From Pseudoalteromonas luteoviolacea DSM 6061 (GTDB lineage: Bacteria; Pseudomonadota; Gammaproteobacteria; Enterobacterales; Alteromonadaceae), in assembly GCF_001625655.1 (NCBI RefSeq), contig NZ_AUYB01000105.1, positions 1 through 64,000 on the forward strand: a stretch of DNA of 64,000 bases. Direction: 5' to 3'. Made by a program: the position numbers and the translations under genes. Shown one piece after another: positions 25,828 to 34,865 of this stretch. Each line of letters starts with the position of its first letter. Position 1 is the first letter of the stretch. Under the pieces are notes generated by a model, which worked only from the letters and a program-made list of their open reading frames with translations, did no database searches and was not told the origin of the DNA.

Positions 25828-28737
25828 TTACTCCTGTACTGCTCCTATGAACGCCAATACAAAAGGCTCGACTTGCGATGTATGCTGACGCATTATCGTC
25901 ACGCTAACTCTAACTTTGTTTGCTATTTGCTGTTTAATTGCAGTGCATTGCTCTTTTTTAACTGTGACATCCTTAGTACACTCACCTAGTGCTTCATGGA
26001 ACCTGGCCAGTAAATAAATATTCTCTAGCACACCGTTGGCTATTTGGCTTCTACTGCTACTCTTTAGTGCTTTTGTATCGTCTATTATCTTTTTTGTTTT
26101 AGTTTTTGCGGCTTTTAATCCTAAAAATAGCTTGTCGTTTTGAGTGTCATACTTTTCTAGGTTATCCAAAAGAGATTTTTGTTTAACTAACTCATCTCTC
26201 AATGGTAAGGTGTGTTGATGCAAAAAAGATGTGAACACTTTTTCGCTTGTAGATTGTGCTGTTTCTTGATTTACCCCATTGGGGATGACACCTGCCAAAT
26301 TAGAAATATTTGATTTTTTTATATTGAACAAAGCAATATTCTTTATTGAGTCAATCATTTCTTTCTTATCTTCGGAGTACTGTTTGATATACCAGTTTCC
26401 TATATCATCCTTAGCGACCACATAGTTGACATCTCCACCTCCTTTCACTGCAACACGGTTAATATTGTGCCAATTCTGGTTGTCTAACTTTTGTAAAATG
26501 GCATTACTTGATTGAACAAGACTCCTGTTTAAAAACCGCATTCTTTGCATAAGTTCTGAGTTATCTAGCAAGGTTGTCGGTCTCATTGTCATTCGGATTG
26601 CATCTGAAGTAGCTCGAAGAAATGAATTCTCTGAGCGAAAATATCTAGCAGTTTCCAGTGCTTTATTTAGCCTTTTAACTTTTTCTGTATCTCCGCGTTT
26701 ATCTGCCAATACTCTTTCTACGGCAAGGTGATACAATAAGCTATCCCACACTTGCTCAGTATTGAGGCTGCTACTTAACTCATCGTCTTTGTTAAAGTCT
26801 GGTAAGTTGTGTTTTGTGGTGGTTTCTCGCAACTGTGTTAGGTACTCATTTAAAACCTTTTGCTCAGCGCTTTTCAACTCAAGGGATTTACCTTTTGGAG
26901 TTTGGTAATTTTTTACGATGCAGTTAACAATATTCTTAGCGCGCCAATTAACAGACACAACGTAATTGTTTGCTTCTACAGCTAAACACTTTGATTTCAA
27001 TGTCGCCTTCAGGTTAGTTAATAGATCGCATTGAGCCTTATTATTGTTGTTGCATTTTGACTCTGGCTTCAAACGTTCTTCACTATCTAGCCAAAGCGCC
27101 AAATCTTCGGTGATATTTGAACTCTCTGACCTTATTGTGTTTGCAATGGCATTTTTTAGTAATTTTGCATGATCACCATTGTTTCTTTTAGTGAATTGGC
27201 TTTGTCTTTCAATATCATTTGCAAGTACTTTAGTTGAATTTCCGATTGCTTGAAGCACAGCAATAAACTTTTTAACTTGCTGCTTTGCTTTATTTTTTTC
27301 CTCTTCGCTATCATCGAGGTTCGCGTTCCCATGAAGTAAAACGAGGTTATTTGCTAAAAAGAGTATTTTCTCTGAAAAGCTCTTTAAGTCAGATTGAAAT
27401 TCACGTTTGACATCCTTGGCATTTTCACACTCTATATCGTGTTTAAGCTTATTATACTGGTCATGCTCACTCTTGCTATCGGTTTCATAACAGCCTGAGT
27501 AGAGGAGCTCTTTGTAATCATTAATAACCAGTTCTAAGCCTCTACTGGTATCGCTCCCTAATCTTTTAAGCCCTCTGCTAAAGTTTAAGTCATCCCATTC
27601 CCCAGTTTGAGCGTTTAATCTTTGGTCTACGTTTGGGGCCTTTGCTAGTCGTTTATCTAAGTCTGTAGTTTTCACTCCTAATGAGTCCAGCTTAGCCTGT
27701 GCAGCGAGAACACAAATGGAAAAGAGGTGAACATCTTGGTTTATTTTTAACTCAGCGCTACATTTCGGTACACTCAATTGTTGCAGTTTTTCCAAATCTG
27801 CATTGCTAGTTAGCACTGAAAGCAACTCATTTTTTAATAGCCTCACATCCTCGTTCGTCAGTTGAGGCTCATTATTTTCATTGCTTTGTAGCAACTCTTC
27901 AAGTGAGATTACTGTTTTAGCTGCTGTTATTAAACTCTCATTAGCTGCTAACCAAGCACTATCATAATACAAGCTGAGATTCTTAAATCTTTCTGTAATA
28001 CTGTTTATCTGCTCATTTTTTAAATGACTGTCAGTTAGAGAATCTATTATTTTTTTGAAATTTATATCTTTGTTGACTGCATCGATTAGGAAGTTTGAAT
28101 CTTCGCAGGGCCCCATCTGATTGGGTTTACAAAACACCGATTCAAACGCTTGTTCCTTTTCAGTTAATGGTGCAATAAATGACTTAACTGCTTTGACTTC
28201 ATTTGACTCATTTTTAATATTAGAAAAATTACTTTGAATAAAACTCTGGTCTTCATACTTGTTAGGCTTTAATTTTGCGTAAATACCATCTTGGTACTTG
28301 AGCTTTCTGAACAATAAGTTGTAGTTACTTTTAAAGGTCTGAAAAGCACCTTGCTCATTGGTATACATATGGAGTATTTCGTTTGCAAGATAGTAAGTTA
28401 TATCTCCTTCATACGCGAGATACTTCGCAGAACTAGGATATGTACGATAACGATCTACTTCTATTGGGTTTATCCTTCTGCATGACTCTAATTTCTTTGA
28501 TTTCTTTGATTTCTTTGATGATTTGGAGATTAGTTCGTCATCGCACTTATATGTATCTCTGATATATCCAAGCATAGGTCTTGCTGCGGTAACCATGGCT
28601 GCAACTTGGTCTAGACGTTCGGTTGCTTGACTATTTAACGGGCCATTGTAAACATCAACCTCAATTAACAATGTGGAGCATCCAGACATAAATGCAGTAA
28701 TAGGGAAAAGTAGATTAAATCTATTTATTCTCATCAT
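25828..28737 (-). CDS. large lipoprotein of unknown function
   Basis: This protein of about 969 residues starts at the ATG overlapping the upstream stop (TAATGATG), with GGAG in range; a longer frame exists but lacks this coupling. The N-terminus MMRINRFNLLFPITAFMSGC gives a lipobox Cys. The rest is mostly helical and charged, with a Lys/Ser run near residue 75 and many heptad-like Leu stretches. No catalytic motif or transmembrane helix is visible beyond the signal. I recognise no family. It is coupled to a second lipoprotein gene, so the two probably form a cell-envelope complex. Confidence 0.7.
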   Translation of the reverse strand: MMRINRFNLLFPITAFMSGCSTLLIEVDVYNGPLNSQATERLDQVAAMVTAARPMLGYIRDTYKCDDELISKSSKKSKKSKKLESCRRINPIEVDRYRTYPSSAKYLAYEGDITYYLANEILHMYTNEQGAFQTFKSNYNLLFRKLKYQDGIYAKLKPNKYEDQSFIQSNFSNIKNESNEVKAVKSFIAPLTEKEQAFESVFCKPNQMGPCEDSNFLIDAVNKDINFKKIIDSLTDSHLKNEQINSITERFKNLSLYYDSAWLAANESLITAAKTVISLEELLQSNENNEPQLTNEDVRLLKNELLSVLTSNADLEKLQQLSVPKCSAELKINQDVHLFSICVLAAQAKLDSLGVKTTDLDKRLAKAPNVDQRLNAQTGEWDDLNFSRGLKRLGSDTSRGLELVINDYKELLYSGCYETDSKSEHDQYNKLKHDIECENAKDVKREFQSDLKSFSEKILFLANNLVLLHGNANLDDSEEEKNKAKQQVKKFIAVLQAIGNSTKVLANDIERQSQFTKRNNGDHAKLLKNAIANTIRSESSNITEDLALWLDSEERLKPESKCNNNNKAQCDLLTNLKATLKSKCLAVEANNYVVSVNWRAKNIVNCIVKNYQTPKGKSLELKSAEQKVLNEYLTQLRETTTKHNLPDFNKDDELSSSLNTEQVWDSLLYHLAVERVLADKRGDTEKVKRLNKALETARYFRSENSFLRATSDAIRMTMRPTTLLDNSELMQRMRFLNRSLVQSSNAILQKLDNQNWHNINRVAVKGGGDVNYVVAKDDIGNWYIKQYSEDKKEMIDSIKNIALFNIKKSNISNLAGVIPNGVNQETAQSTSEKVFTSFLHQHTLPLRDELVKQKSLLDNLEKYDTQNDKLFLGLKAAKTKTKKIIDDTKALKSSSRSQIANGVLENIYLLARFHEALGECTKDVTVKKEQCTAIKQQIANKVRVSVTIMRQHTSQVEPFVLAFIGAVQE

Positions 28738-29375
28738 TATTCCGCTCCCTCTGTACACAAACTTGTAGAGTTGCGACAAAACCCTTCAAGAAGTTGCCTT
28801 TCTTGCGCTATGGATAAAAGTTCTTCCATCAGCATACGATTAACCGGATCATGTGCTTTGGTTTGTTCAAAGCTGAGTAATTCCCCCATCGCACTATCAA
28901 TAGCAGAAAAGAAATTATGAGGAGAAGATCCCATAACAATGACGAGACGGTGATTTTCAGGGCCCTCTCTGACTCCTTCCGGACCCATTAATACAAACTT
29001 TCGCCTAGCACTGGTTATTTGTTCGCCACCATTTGCATCTACGTTTAGCCCTTGATTTGTCATTTCAACTTTGCTGGTTAATGTATCAATTGACTCTGCT
29101 GGGACCCAACCCGATGCAAACTTCATGTCACTGAATAGGTTCGACTGACCTCTAACTGTTATTCTATAAAACGTGGGAGAGATTTGATTAATGGGGTCGA
29201 AAACTCCCAAGTAATATACTTGGTATACTTCGCCAGTGACAGTGTGGGTAGTAAAGTATGTGCTTCCGCCTCCAGCTATCGCACCAACAACGCCTGCCTC
29301 TTGAGGCGTTAATCCACAGCCTCCGAGCGTGTAGCATAAAAACAAAGCAGATAATTTTGCGCGAACATGCCTCAT
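28737..29375 (-). CDS. lipoprotein of unknown function, partner of the large lipoprotein
   Basis: The 212-residue protein has a lipoprotein signal ending LGGC (Cys20) followed by a Gly-rich segment (GAIAGGGS) typical of envelope-anchored proteins. Beta-rich central sequence (VYYLGVFDP, FYRITVRGQ) and a helical C-terminus with two Cys (FCRNSTSLC) follow. I recognise no family. Its TAA overlaps the ATG of the large lipoprotein by one base, so the pair is translationally coupled. Confidence 0.7.
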   Translation of the reverse strand: MRHVRAKLSALFLCYTLGGCGLTPQEAGVVGAIAGGGSTYFTTHTVTGEVYQVYYLGVFDPINQISPTFYRITVRGQSNLFSDMKFASGWVPAESIDTLTSKVEMTNQGLNVDANGGEQITSARRKFVLMGPEGVREGPENHRLVIVMGSSPHNFFSAIDSAMGELLSFEQTKAHDPVNRMLMEELLSIAQERQLLEGFCRNSTSLCTEGAE

Positions 29376-30480
29376 ACAAATTTCCCTATCTACATGAATT
29401 GAAGATTGCCTACAAAGTGAAATTTAAGTAAAGGCAATAGATACATACTTTTCAAGCAAAGGTGCCCTAAATTGCTAAAGTCACACATCAAAGGTATTGG
29501 CATAAATATTCATTGATACACACCATATATAATTTATCTTTGTTTGTTTTTATTGAGGTGTCGGATTAATTTTAATTGTATTTGTTAGTGTTGTTGTAAA
29601 TGGTTGAAATTTTATTTGTTTAATTTAAAAAAAGGACGTTTAAGTGGTTTTTAATTTGTGGTTATTGGTGCTTGTTAATTTATTTTAATGGAGGGTTTTT
29701 TATATATTTTGTTATATGAGAATTCCATTTGTTCTTGTTGTAATGCTGGAGGTATTGAAACTGTTGTGCATCAAAGTTTGGTATTTGATTATTATTTAAT
29801 GGTTTATAAATGACGGGCTATTCTAGAGGTGAAAAGTATGCTTGCTAAATTCACCAATTTTAAAAATACAGGAGCAACTTCGGAGAAAAGTCCCAGTGAA
29901 AAGGTAAATACCAGTGCTTTTGAAAGGAGAAGATCATTGGAACTCTATAATTGAACAACTTAACTTTCGATAGAACGGTATTTTTGCCACAGGGTAAATC
30001 GCTTAGGCTAATGAGACTTTCAAGTTGTGAGACTCAAAGGTGATGATCAGCAACGAATAGCTAGATTGAATGCGAGCTACTCACAAATAGTCAAGAGTAT
30101 TTTCCAAGTGACAGCGGTGTACAGCGTATATGCCCTTAAATGCTTCACTTAAACAAAACCTAAATATAATCAAAATATTACTTACTTAAATTACCTGTAT
30201 ATATGACTTCTGGGTCAAAGCTAGCAATGCTCATTTAAGTTTTAGGCAGTGGTATGTGGTAGCAGTAGAACAGTTCTATGTAGACTAAAGAAAGGCAGCA
30301 GTTGCTATTGCTATTCATAGGTTAAAAGGTGCTCATTTAATCTATTTTTACGAACATGGTGTTCTTAAAATACCGCAAGTGGAATAGTCAAAACTAAGCT
30401 AACATCAATATCACTGAAAGAGTTTGAACGCAGCTACTTTTAAAAAGAGTAGTCAAAATATGATTTAAGTAGGTATACAT
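29376..30480. other. 1.1-kb noncoding region
   Basis: The segment is AT-rich in its first half. Apart from the short frame at 29838-29954 there is no supported gene, RNA or strong hairpin. It holds the promoter of the lipoprotein pair on one side and of glutamate dehydrogenase on the other. Confidence 0.5.
29838..29954 (+). CDS. possible 38-residue peptide
   Basis: A short frame begins MLAKFTNFKNTGATSEKSPS and ends LELYN. AGAGG lies 8-9 bases before the ATG. The peptide is basic and polar with no hydrophobic segment or Cys. I recognise no homologue. The well-placed ribosome-binding site in an otherwise empty 1.1-kb gap is the only support. Confidence 0.3.
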   Translation: MLAKFTNFKNTGATSEKSPSEKVNTSAFERRRSLELYN

Positions 30481-31824
30481 ATGTACGATGATTTAACACT
30501 AGAACACTTCATGGATGGATTGGTAAAACGTAACCCTTATGAGCCTGAATTTCATCAGGCGGTTAAAGAGGTTGCGGAGTCAGTTATTCCTTTTATTAAT
30601 AAAAACCCAAAGTATAAACAAGCGCATATTCTCGAAAGAATGACTGAACCAGACAAAGTAGTTTCGTTCAGGGTATCTTGGGAAGATGATGAGGGGAATA
30701 TCCGTATAAATCGTGGATATAGAGTGCAATTTAACAATTCAATTGGCCCATATAAGGGAGGTTTGAGGTTCGACCCTTCAGTAAATATGAGCGTGCTTAA
30801 ATTTCTTGGATTTGAGCAGACCTTTAAAAATAGTCTGACAACATTGCCTATAGGCGCAGGTAAAGGTGGGTCAGATTTTAATCCAAAAGGGAAATCTGAC
30901 CGTGAAATTATGCGATTTTGCCAGTCTTTTATGACGCAACTCTATCAACACATTGGCCCTAATATGGATGTGCCGGCGGGAGATATTGGTGTAGGAGCAC
31001 GAGAGATTAGCTACCTTTTTGGCCAATATAAACGTTTAACTCACCAGTTTGAGAGCGTGTTAACAGGTAAGTCGCTCGAATTTGGAGGGAGCCTGATCCG
31101 AACAGAGGCGACTGGATATGGAAATGCCTATTTCATGCAGTCTATGCTAATTCATAGCGGCCAGATTATTGAAGGTAAAACCTGCCTAGTTTCGGGCTCT
31201 GGGAATGTTGCACTGTACTGTGCAGAAAAAATCATTCAATTGGGTGGTAAAGTACTCACGTTATCTGACTCGAGTGGCACACTGCTGGTTCCAAATGGTA
31301 TTGAGCAAACACAACTAGATATTATCAAAGATATAAAAACAAATAAGAGACAGCGTTTAGGCGTGTTGACTGAGTTGTTTGAGTGTGAGTTTTATGAAGG
31401 TAAAAAGCCATGGAGCATCAAAGCGGATCTAGCCTTTCCGTGTGCGACACAAAATGAACTAGACGAGGACGATGCTAGTTTATTGGCTGAACATGGCTGT
31501 TTAGCTGTATCTGAAGGGGCAAATATGCCATGCACCCCTGAGGCGGTTCACACATTTCATGAACGCGGTATCCTTTACGCGCCTGGCAAGGCCGCAAACG
31601 CTGGTGGAGTTGCAGTCTCCGCACTGGAGATGTCTCAAAATAGTATTCGCATGTCCTGGTCTGAAAATGAACTTGAGCAAAAGCTACATAATATTATGCA
31701 GCAAATTCATGATCAGTGCGTCAAATACGGTGAGCATGATGGCAAAGTCAATTATGTAGATGGTGCGAATATCGCTGGGTTTATTAAAGTTGCAGATGCT
31801 ATGTTGGCCTATGGTGTTGTTTAG
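30481..31824 (+). CDS. gdhA: NADP-type glutamate dehydrogenase
   Basis: The 447-residue protein has the full length and signatures of hexameric glutamate dehydrogenases. GPYKGGLRFDP and LTTLPIGAGKGGSDF carry the substrate-binding and catalytic lysines, and VPAGDIGVGAREI follows. A Rossmann segment (CLVSGSGNVALYCAEK) precedes ANAGGVAVSALEMSQN. It interconverts 2-oxoglutarate plus ammonium with glutamate in the cytoplasm. The overall pattern is that of the GdhA-like biosynthetic, NADP-dependent group. It is a single gene with a strong hairpin downstream. Confidence 0.95.
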   Translation: MYDDLTLEHFMDGLVKRNPYEPEFHQAVKEVAESVIPFINKNPKYKQAHILERMTEPDKVVSFRVSWEDDEGNIRINRGYRVQFNNSIGPYKGGLRFDPSVNMSVLKFLGFEQTFKNSLTTLPIGAGKGGSDFNPKGKSDREIMRFCQSFMTQLYQHIGPNMDVPAGDIGVGAREISYLFGQYKRLTHQFESVLTGKSLEFGGSLIRTEATGYGNAYFMQSMLIHSGQIIEGKTCLVSGSGNVALYCAEKIIQLGGKVLTLSDSSGTLLVPNGIEQTQLDIIKDIKTNKRQRLGVLTELFECEFYEGKKPWSIKADLAFPCATQNELDEDDASLLAEHGCLAVSEGANMPCTPEAVHTFHERGILYAPGKAANAGGVAVSALEMSQNSIRMSWSENELEQKLHNIMQQIHDQCVKYGEHDGKVNYVDGANIAGFIKVADAMLAYGVV

Positions 31825-31850
31825 TAAAAGCTAGCTTAGATTACGTAAAT

Positions 31851-31890
31851 ATCACCTACCTTCTACTCTATAAACCCCAAGGTAGGTGAT
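31851..31890 (+). terminator. hairpin after glutamate dehydrogenase
   Basis: Arms atcacctacctt (31851-31862) and aaggtaggtgat (31879-31890) are perfect reverse complements with a 16-base loop, 26 bases after the stop. No T tract follows, so it may be a Rho-assisted or stabilising end. Confidence 0.6.
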
Positions 31891-31977
31891 GTATATGTGT
31901 AGATTTGTTTTTAGAGCTATGGGGGTTGGTAAGAAGAAACAGTGCACTTAAAGTGAGAGCTGTAATTTGTAAATTGA

Positions 31978-32985
31978 TTATATTACAGTAGTTAAATTAC
32001 GCCCATTTTGTTTAGATTGATAGAGTGCCTGATCAGCGCGGCAATAAACGCACTCAAGCTTATCATCCTCACGATGCACAGATGTGACACCACAACTGAT
32101 TGTGATTTTGATCTTGCTTTGCTCATACTGAACAGACATATCTTCGACTGCTTGACGGATTCGCTCAGCATACTTAGATATCGATTTGTCGTTACCCTCA
32201 ACCAATATGACAAACTCTTCTCCCCCCATTCTAAAAAAATGGTCGGATTTGCGAATAACTTGCCTGACTACACTGCTAAAATTTATCAGCACTTGGTCTC
32301 CTGCATTATGTCCATAGCAGTCATTAATACGTTTAAAGTTATCTATATCTATCATGATCATAGAAAATGGTTGATGTTTGATTTTCCATCTACTAAACAT
32401 CTCATTGCCTACCGTGGTTAAGCACCTTCGATTACTTGTTTCGGTTAAAGGGTCCGTTTCGGCGCGCTTTTTCTGTACTGAAATTTCCATTTGAGAGTGA
32501 AGGTAGTTTGCTAACCAGTTAGCGATGCACTCTAGCATGACTGCATCCTCAGGCTGATATGCACTATCGCTTAAACTACCAATATTTAGTGTGCCAAAGC
32601 AATTGCCTAGCTTCTGTAATGGTGCATCCATACAAGAGTTTAATCCTCCTTGATGTAACTTTTTACAATCTAAATCCTCTGACTTTCTTAAATTATTTTG
32701 GATCTCAAGGGTCTTATTTTGGTACACCCTCCCTACCATTGTTCCATGGATAGGTAAGATTGTTTTCGCTTTGATGGCATTGTTACCGAACAACGCATAG
32801 ACTTCTAGCGTTTCGTCTGGTCGGTTTCCTAAACAGACACTTGCTCGGTCAGATTCAATGATTTTGGGTAGCCAGTATGATATTAGGTTTAAAGTCTCAT
32901 TCAGATCTTGAGAACGCGACAGTGCATTCATGAACTTTATAGGTAGGCAAATTGATTCATAGCTGGGTGACGCTGACATACTCAA
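31978..32985 (-). CDS. GAF-GGDEF diguanylate cyclase
   Basis: The 335-residue protein has an N-terminal GAF sensor domain (about 10-165) and a C-terminal GGDEF domain (about 170-333). The active-site motif is GGEEF. The upstream RKSD, spaced five residues before it, is the classical inhibitory I-site (RxxDxxxRxGGEEF). It should make c-di-GMP from GTP and be product-inhibited. No membrane segment is present, so it senses a cytoplasmic signal. It could feed the c-di-GMP-I riboswitch 13 kb away, but that link is only an inference. Confidence 0.92.
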   Translation of the reverse strand: MSMSASPSYESICLPIKFMNALSRSQDLNETLNLISYWLPKIIESDRASVCLGNRPDETLEVYALFGNNAIKAKTILPIHGTMVGRVYQNKTLEIQNNLRKSEDLDCKKLHQGGLNSCMDAPLQKLGNCFGTLNIGSLSDSAYQPEDAVMLECIANWLANYLHSQMEISVQKKRAETDPLTETSNRRCLTTVGNEMFSRWKIKHQPFSMIMIDIDNFKRINDCYGHNAGDQVLINFSSVVRQVIRKSDHFFRMGGEEFVILVEGNDKSISKYAERIRQAVEDMSVQYEQSKIKITISCGVTSVHREDDKLECVYCRADQALYQSKQNGRNLTTVI

Positions 32986-33591
32986 CTACCAAAAGATTAA
33001 TTAGGTTTTTAAAATTATAGCCGAAGAACAAACATCCAATACAATTATGTGACATCTTTTGATGTTGCCTAACGTCGAGAGGAAGCAATAATGTGTATAA
33101 ACTATTTATACTGTTTGTTGATATTTTTATTCTTGAGCTTCATACGGAATTGGAAAAGCGATTGAGTAAAATATTTTACGACAGCTAAATTCTTTATGTT
33201 TAGATATATAACAGGAGTTTCTACAAAGGCTATTTATAGGCTATGAGGGCTCTTTGTTAACAAGTGTTGTGCTACTTTTTGATAGCTGCATGCTGGCTAA
33301 AGTGAGTCCAAATACAGTATTTTCCACTTTTACCCGTGTTTCTATGTACTCGATAACAATAAACAATGGAAGAGGCCTTTAACTGGTAATTTCACGTTCA
33401 ATTCTTTAAGGATATGAACGCATTAAGGCTCTCTTCTAAGTTCATGCATTTTAATATACAAGATTCTTTATCTTTACTAGTGACTATATTTTCGCTTTTT
33501 CAAAAAGATAACCCAGCTAGGGATTACTTACTTTTAGGTAGCTTATACTTAATTGCATTCTTGCAATGCAGTATGCTGTTTTGTGCCATGA
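32986..33591. other. noncoding region with one doubtful frame
   Basis: A plus-strand frame (33414-33665) with an AAGGAT leader could encode an 83-residue membrane peptide, but it overlaps the 3' end of the minus-strand coiled-coil gene and is unconvincing. Nothing else is supported. Confidence 0.4.
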
Positions 33592-34014
33592 TTAAGCTTT
33601 ACTACTCAGAAACATACCACTATGAGTGCTTCCTTGATTTGGCGAGTTTGAGAATAGTCCACTGACATAAGTTGACGCTTGGTTTCGAATTAGCGATTGA
33701 ACCTCCGATAGTTCCTTTTCAAGATTATTTTTAAGCTCGTCCAGTTTAGTGCGTTTTTCATCGTTAAGCTCACCGGACTCAAGTTGCAATGACTTGATTT
33801 GTTGCTGTAAAGACAGAATACTTTGTACTCGCTTATCCTTAGTTTGTACGTTCTCGCTTTTTGTGTCTTCTTTATTCTCTGCGTTGGCTTTTTCCGCCTC
33901 TACTTTCTGGGGATCAGTTGTATGGGACGTCTGTGATTGATCGACCTCTTCTTCCTTGGATTTTAAAAGCGAGTTGTATCCGGTATATCCGGCAGGTAAG
34001 TTGTTAACATTCAT
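33592..34014 (-). CDS. small coiled-coil protein of unknown function
   Basis: The 140-residue protein is soluble. It has a Glu/Lys/Asn-rich disordered segment (about 20-62) followed by a coiled coil (about 63-108, including LSLQQQIKSLQLESGELNDE). It has no signal, Cys or catalytic motif. Small proteins of this type occur singly in Pseudoalteromonas and Vibrio genomes, but I cannot name a function. The ribosome-binding site is weak. Confidence 0.55.
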   Translation of the reverse strand: MNVNNLPAGYTGYNSLLKSKEEEVDQSQTSHTTDPQKVEAEKANAENKEDTKSENVQTKDKRVQSILSLQQQIKSLQLESGELNDEKRTKLDELKNNLEKELSEVQSLIRNQASTYVSGLFSNSPNQGSTHSGMFLSSKA

Positions 34015-34404
34015 ACAGGCAGTTTCTTGACAGAAATTAAATATTTACTTGTTTAGCAAGAATAGTGCCTGCATTTTTAACTATCCTAGGTGTTACTGCG
34101 TGATGATACAAAAGAGTAAAATTAACAATAACCTTTCAAAACAATGAATACTATAACGATAGTTAGAATTATTGCCCCAAACTGGCTGTTAGTATTTCAA
34201 GTGAGAGTAAATATTCAAAATTTAATATAGTTATTTAAAATCAGTCAGTTACTTTTTTGTTCGATTTTCTCAAGGCTTGGTGAAACTTAAATGTAGCGTT
34301 TTTGTTTTTAATGTTAATTTATAAATATAATCATATTGCTCTATTCCTTTTAAAAGTTGCTCATGTAATAATCGATTTGGGTTTTAAACAAAAAGGAAAT
34401 TAAA
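34015..34404. other. AT-rich noncoding region upstream of the double-glycine peptide gene
   Basis: About 390 bp without a credible frame. It should carry the promoters for the coiled-coil gene (minus) and the small peptide gene (plus). Confidence 0.4.
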
Positions 34405-34548
34405 ATGAAACTGAAATTAAAATTGAAAAAAACGAAACTTAGAGAGTTACAGGCAAAAGATATTCTGCGTGATGGTCAGACTAAAAAAATCGGTGGTGGC
34501 TGGTCTAATTCAGGGTGTTTTTTAGACGATCCATGTAAGCACTACTAA
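34405..34548 (+). CDS. 47-residue double-glycine leader peptide, bacteriocin/RiPP-like
   Basis: This short gene has a strong AAGGA site seven bases before ATG and is closed by a hairpin terminator. The peptide starts with a lysine/leucine-rich leader (MKLKLKLKKTKLRELQ). It then reads DGQTKKIGGG and ends in a core with two Cys and two Ser (WSNSGCFLDDPCKHY). Leaders of this kind belong to class I lanthipeptide-like and other double-glycine peptides of marine bacteria. No modification enzyme, C39 peptidase or exporter lies near, so it would depend on genes elsewhere. The class cannot be set. Confidence 0.6.
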   Translation: MKLKLKLKKTKLRELQAKDILRDGQTKKIGGGWSNSGCFLDDPCKHY

Positions 34549-34560
34549 TCGTCCAGATTT

Positions 34561-34590
34561 TGAAGAGTGATCAATCACTCTTCATTTGTG
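34561..34590 (+). terminator. terminator of the double-glycine peptide gene
   Basis: Arms tgaagagtgat (34561-34571) and atcactcttca (34574-34584) form a near-loopless 11-bp palindrome followed by a short T-rich stretch, 12 bases after the peptide stop. Confidence 0.75.
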
Positions 34591-34865
34591 AACGAAAGAA
34601 AGCCACATAGCAGAAGTTTTCGTATTTCGTGATAAAAGCTAAACAACCTCCTATATTGTTTTCAGATCATCCTCTTCTATTCAATTAACGAAAAATAGCG
34701 CCATAAACGGAACTTTTCTTGTACCTGTGGAAAGCTCTAAAACATAAAAGAGTTAAATGGGTAGTACCGTGAAAAAAAGGGCCCAAGTTCGACCCCTGAT
34801 TATATGCTAAGGTATGAGCAAAATCTTACACTTTAGTCTGTTTCTAAGCGCATAAAAAAGCTGTG

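Noticed and set aside
33414..33665. Plus-strand 83-residue possible membrane peptide
   Set aside because: It has a fair leader but overlaps the coiled-coil gene on the other strand and shows no family resemblance.
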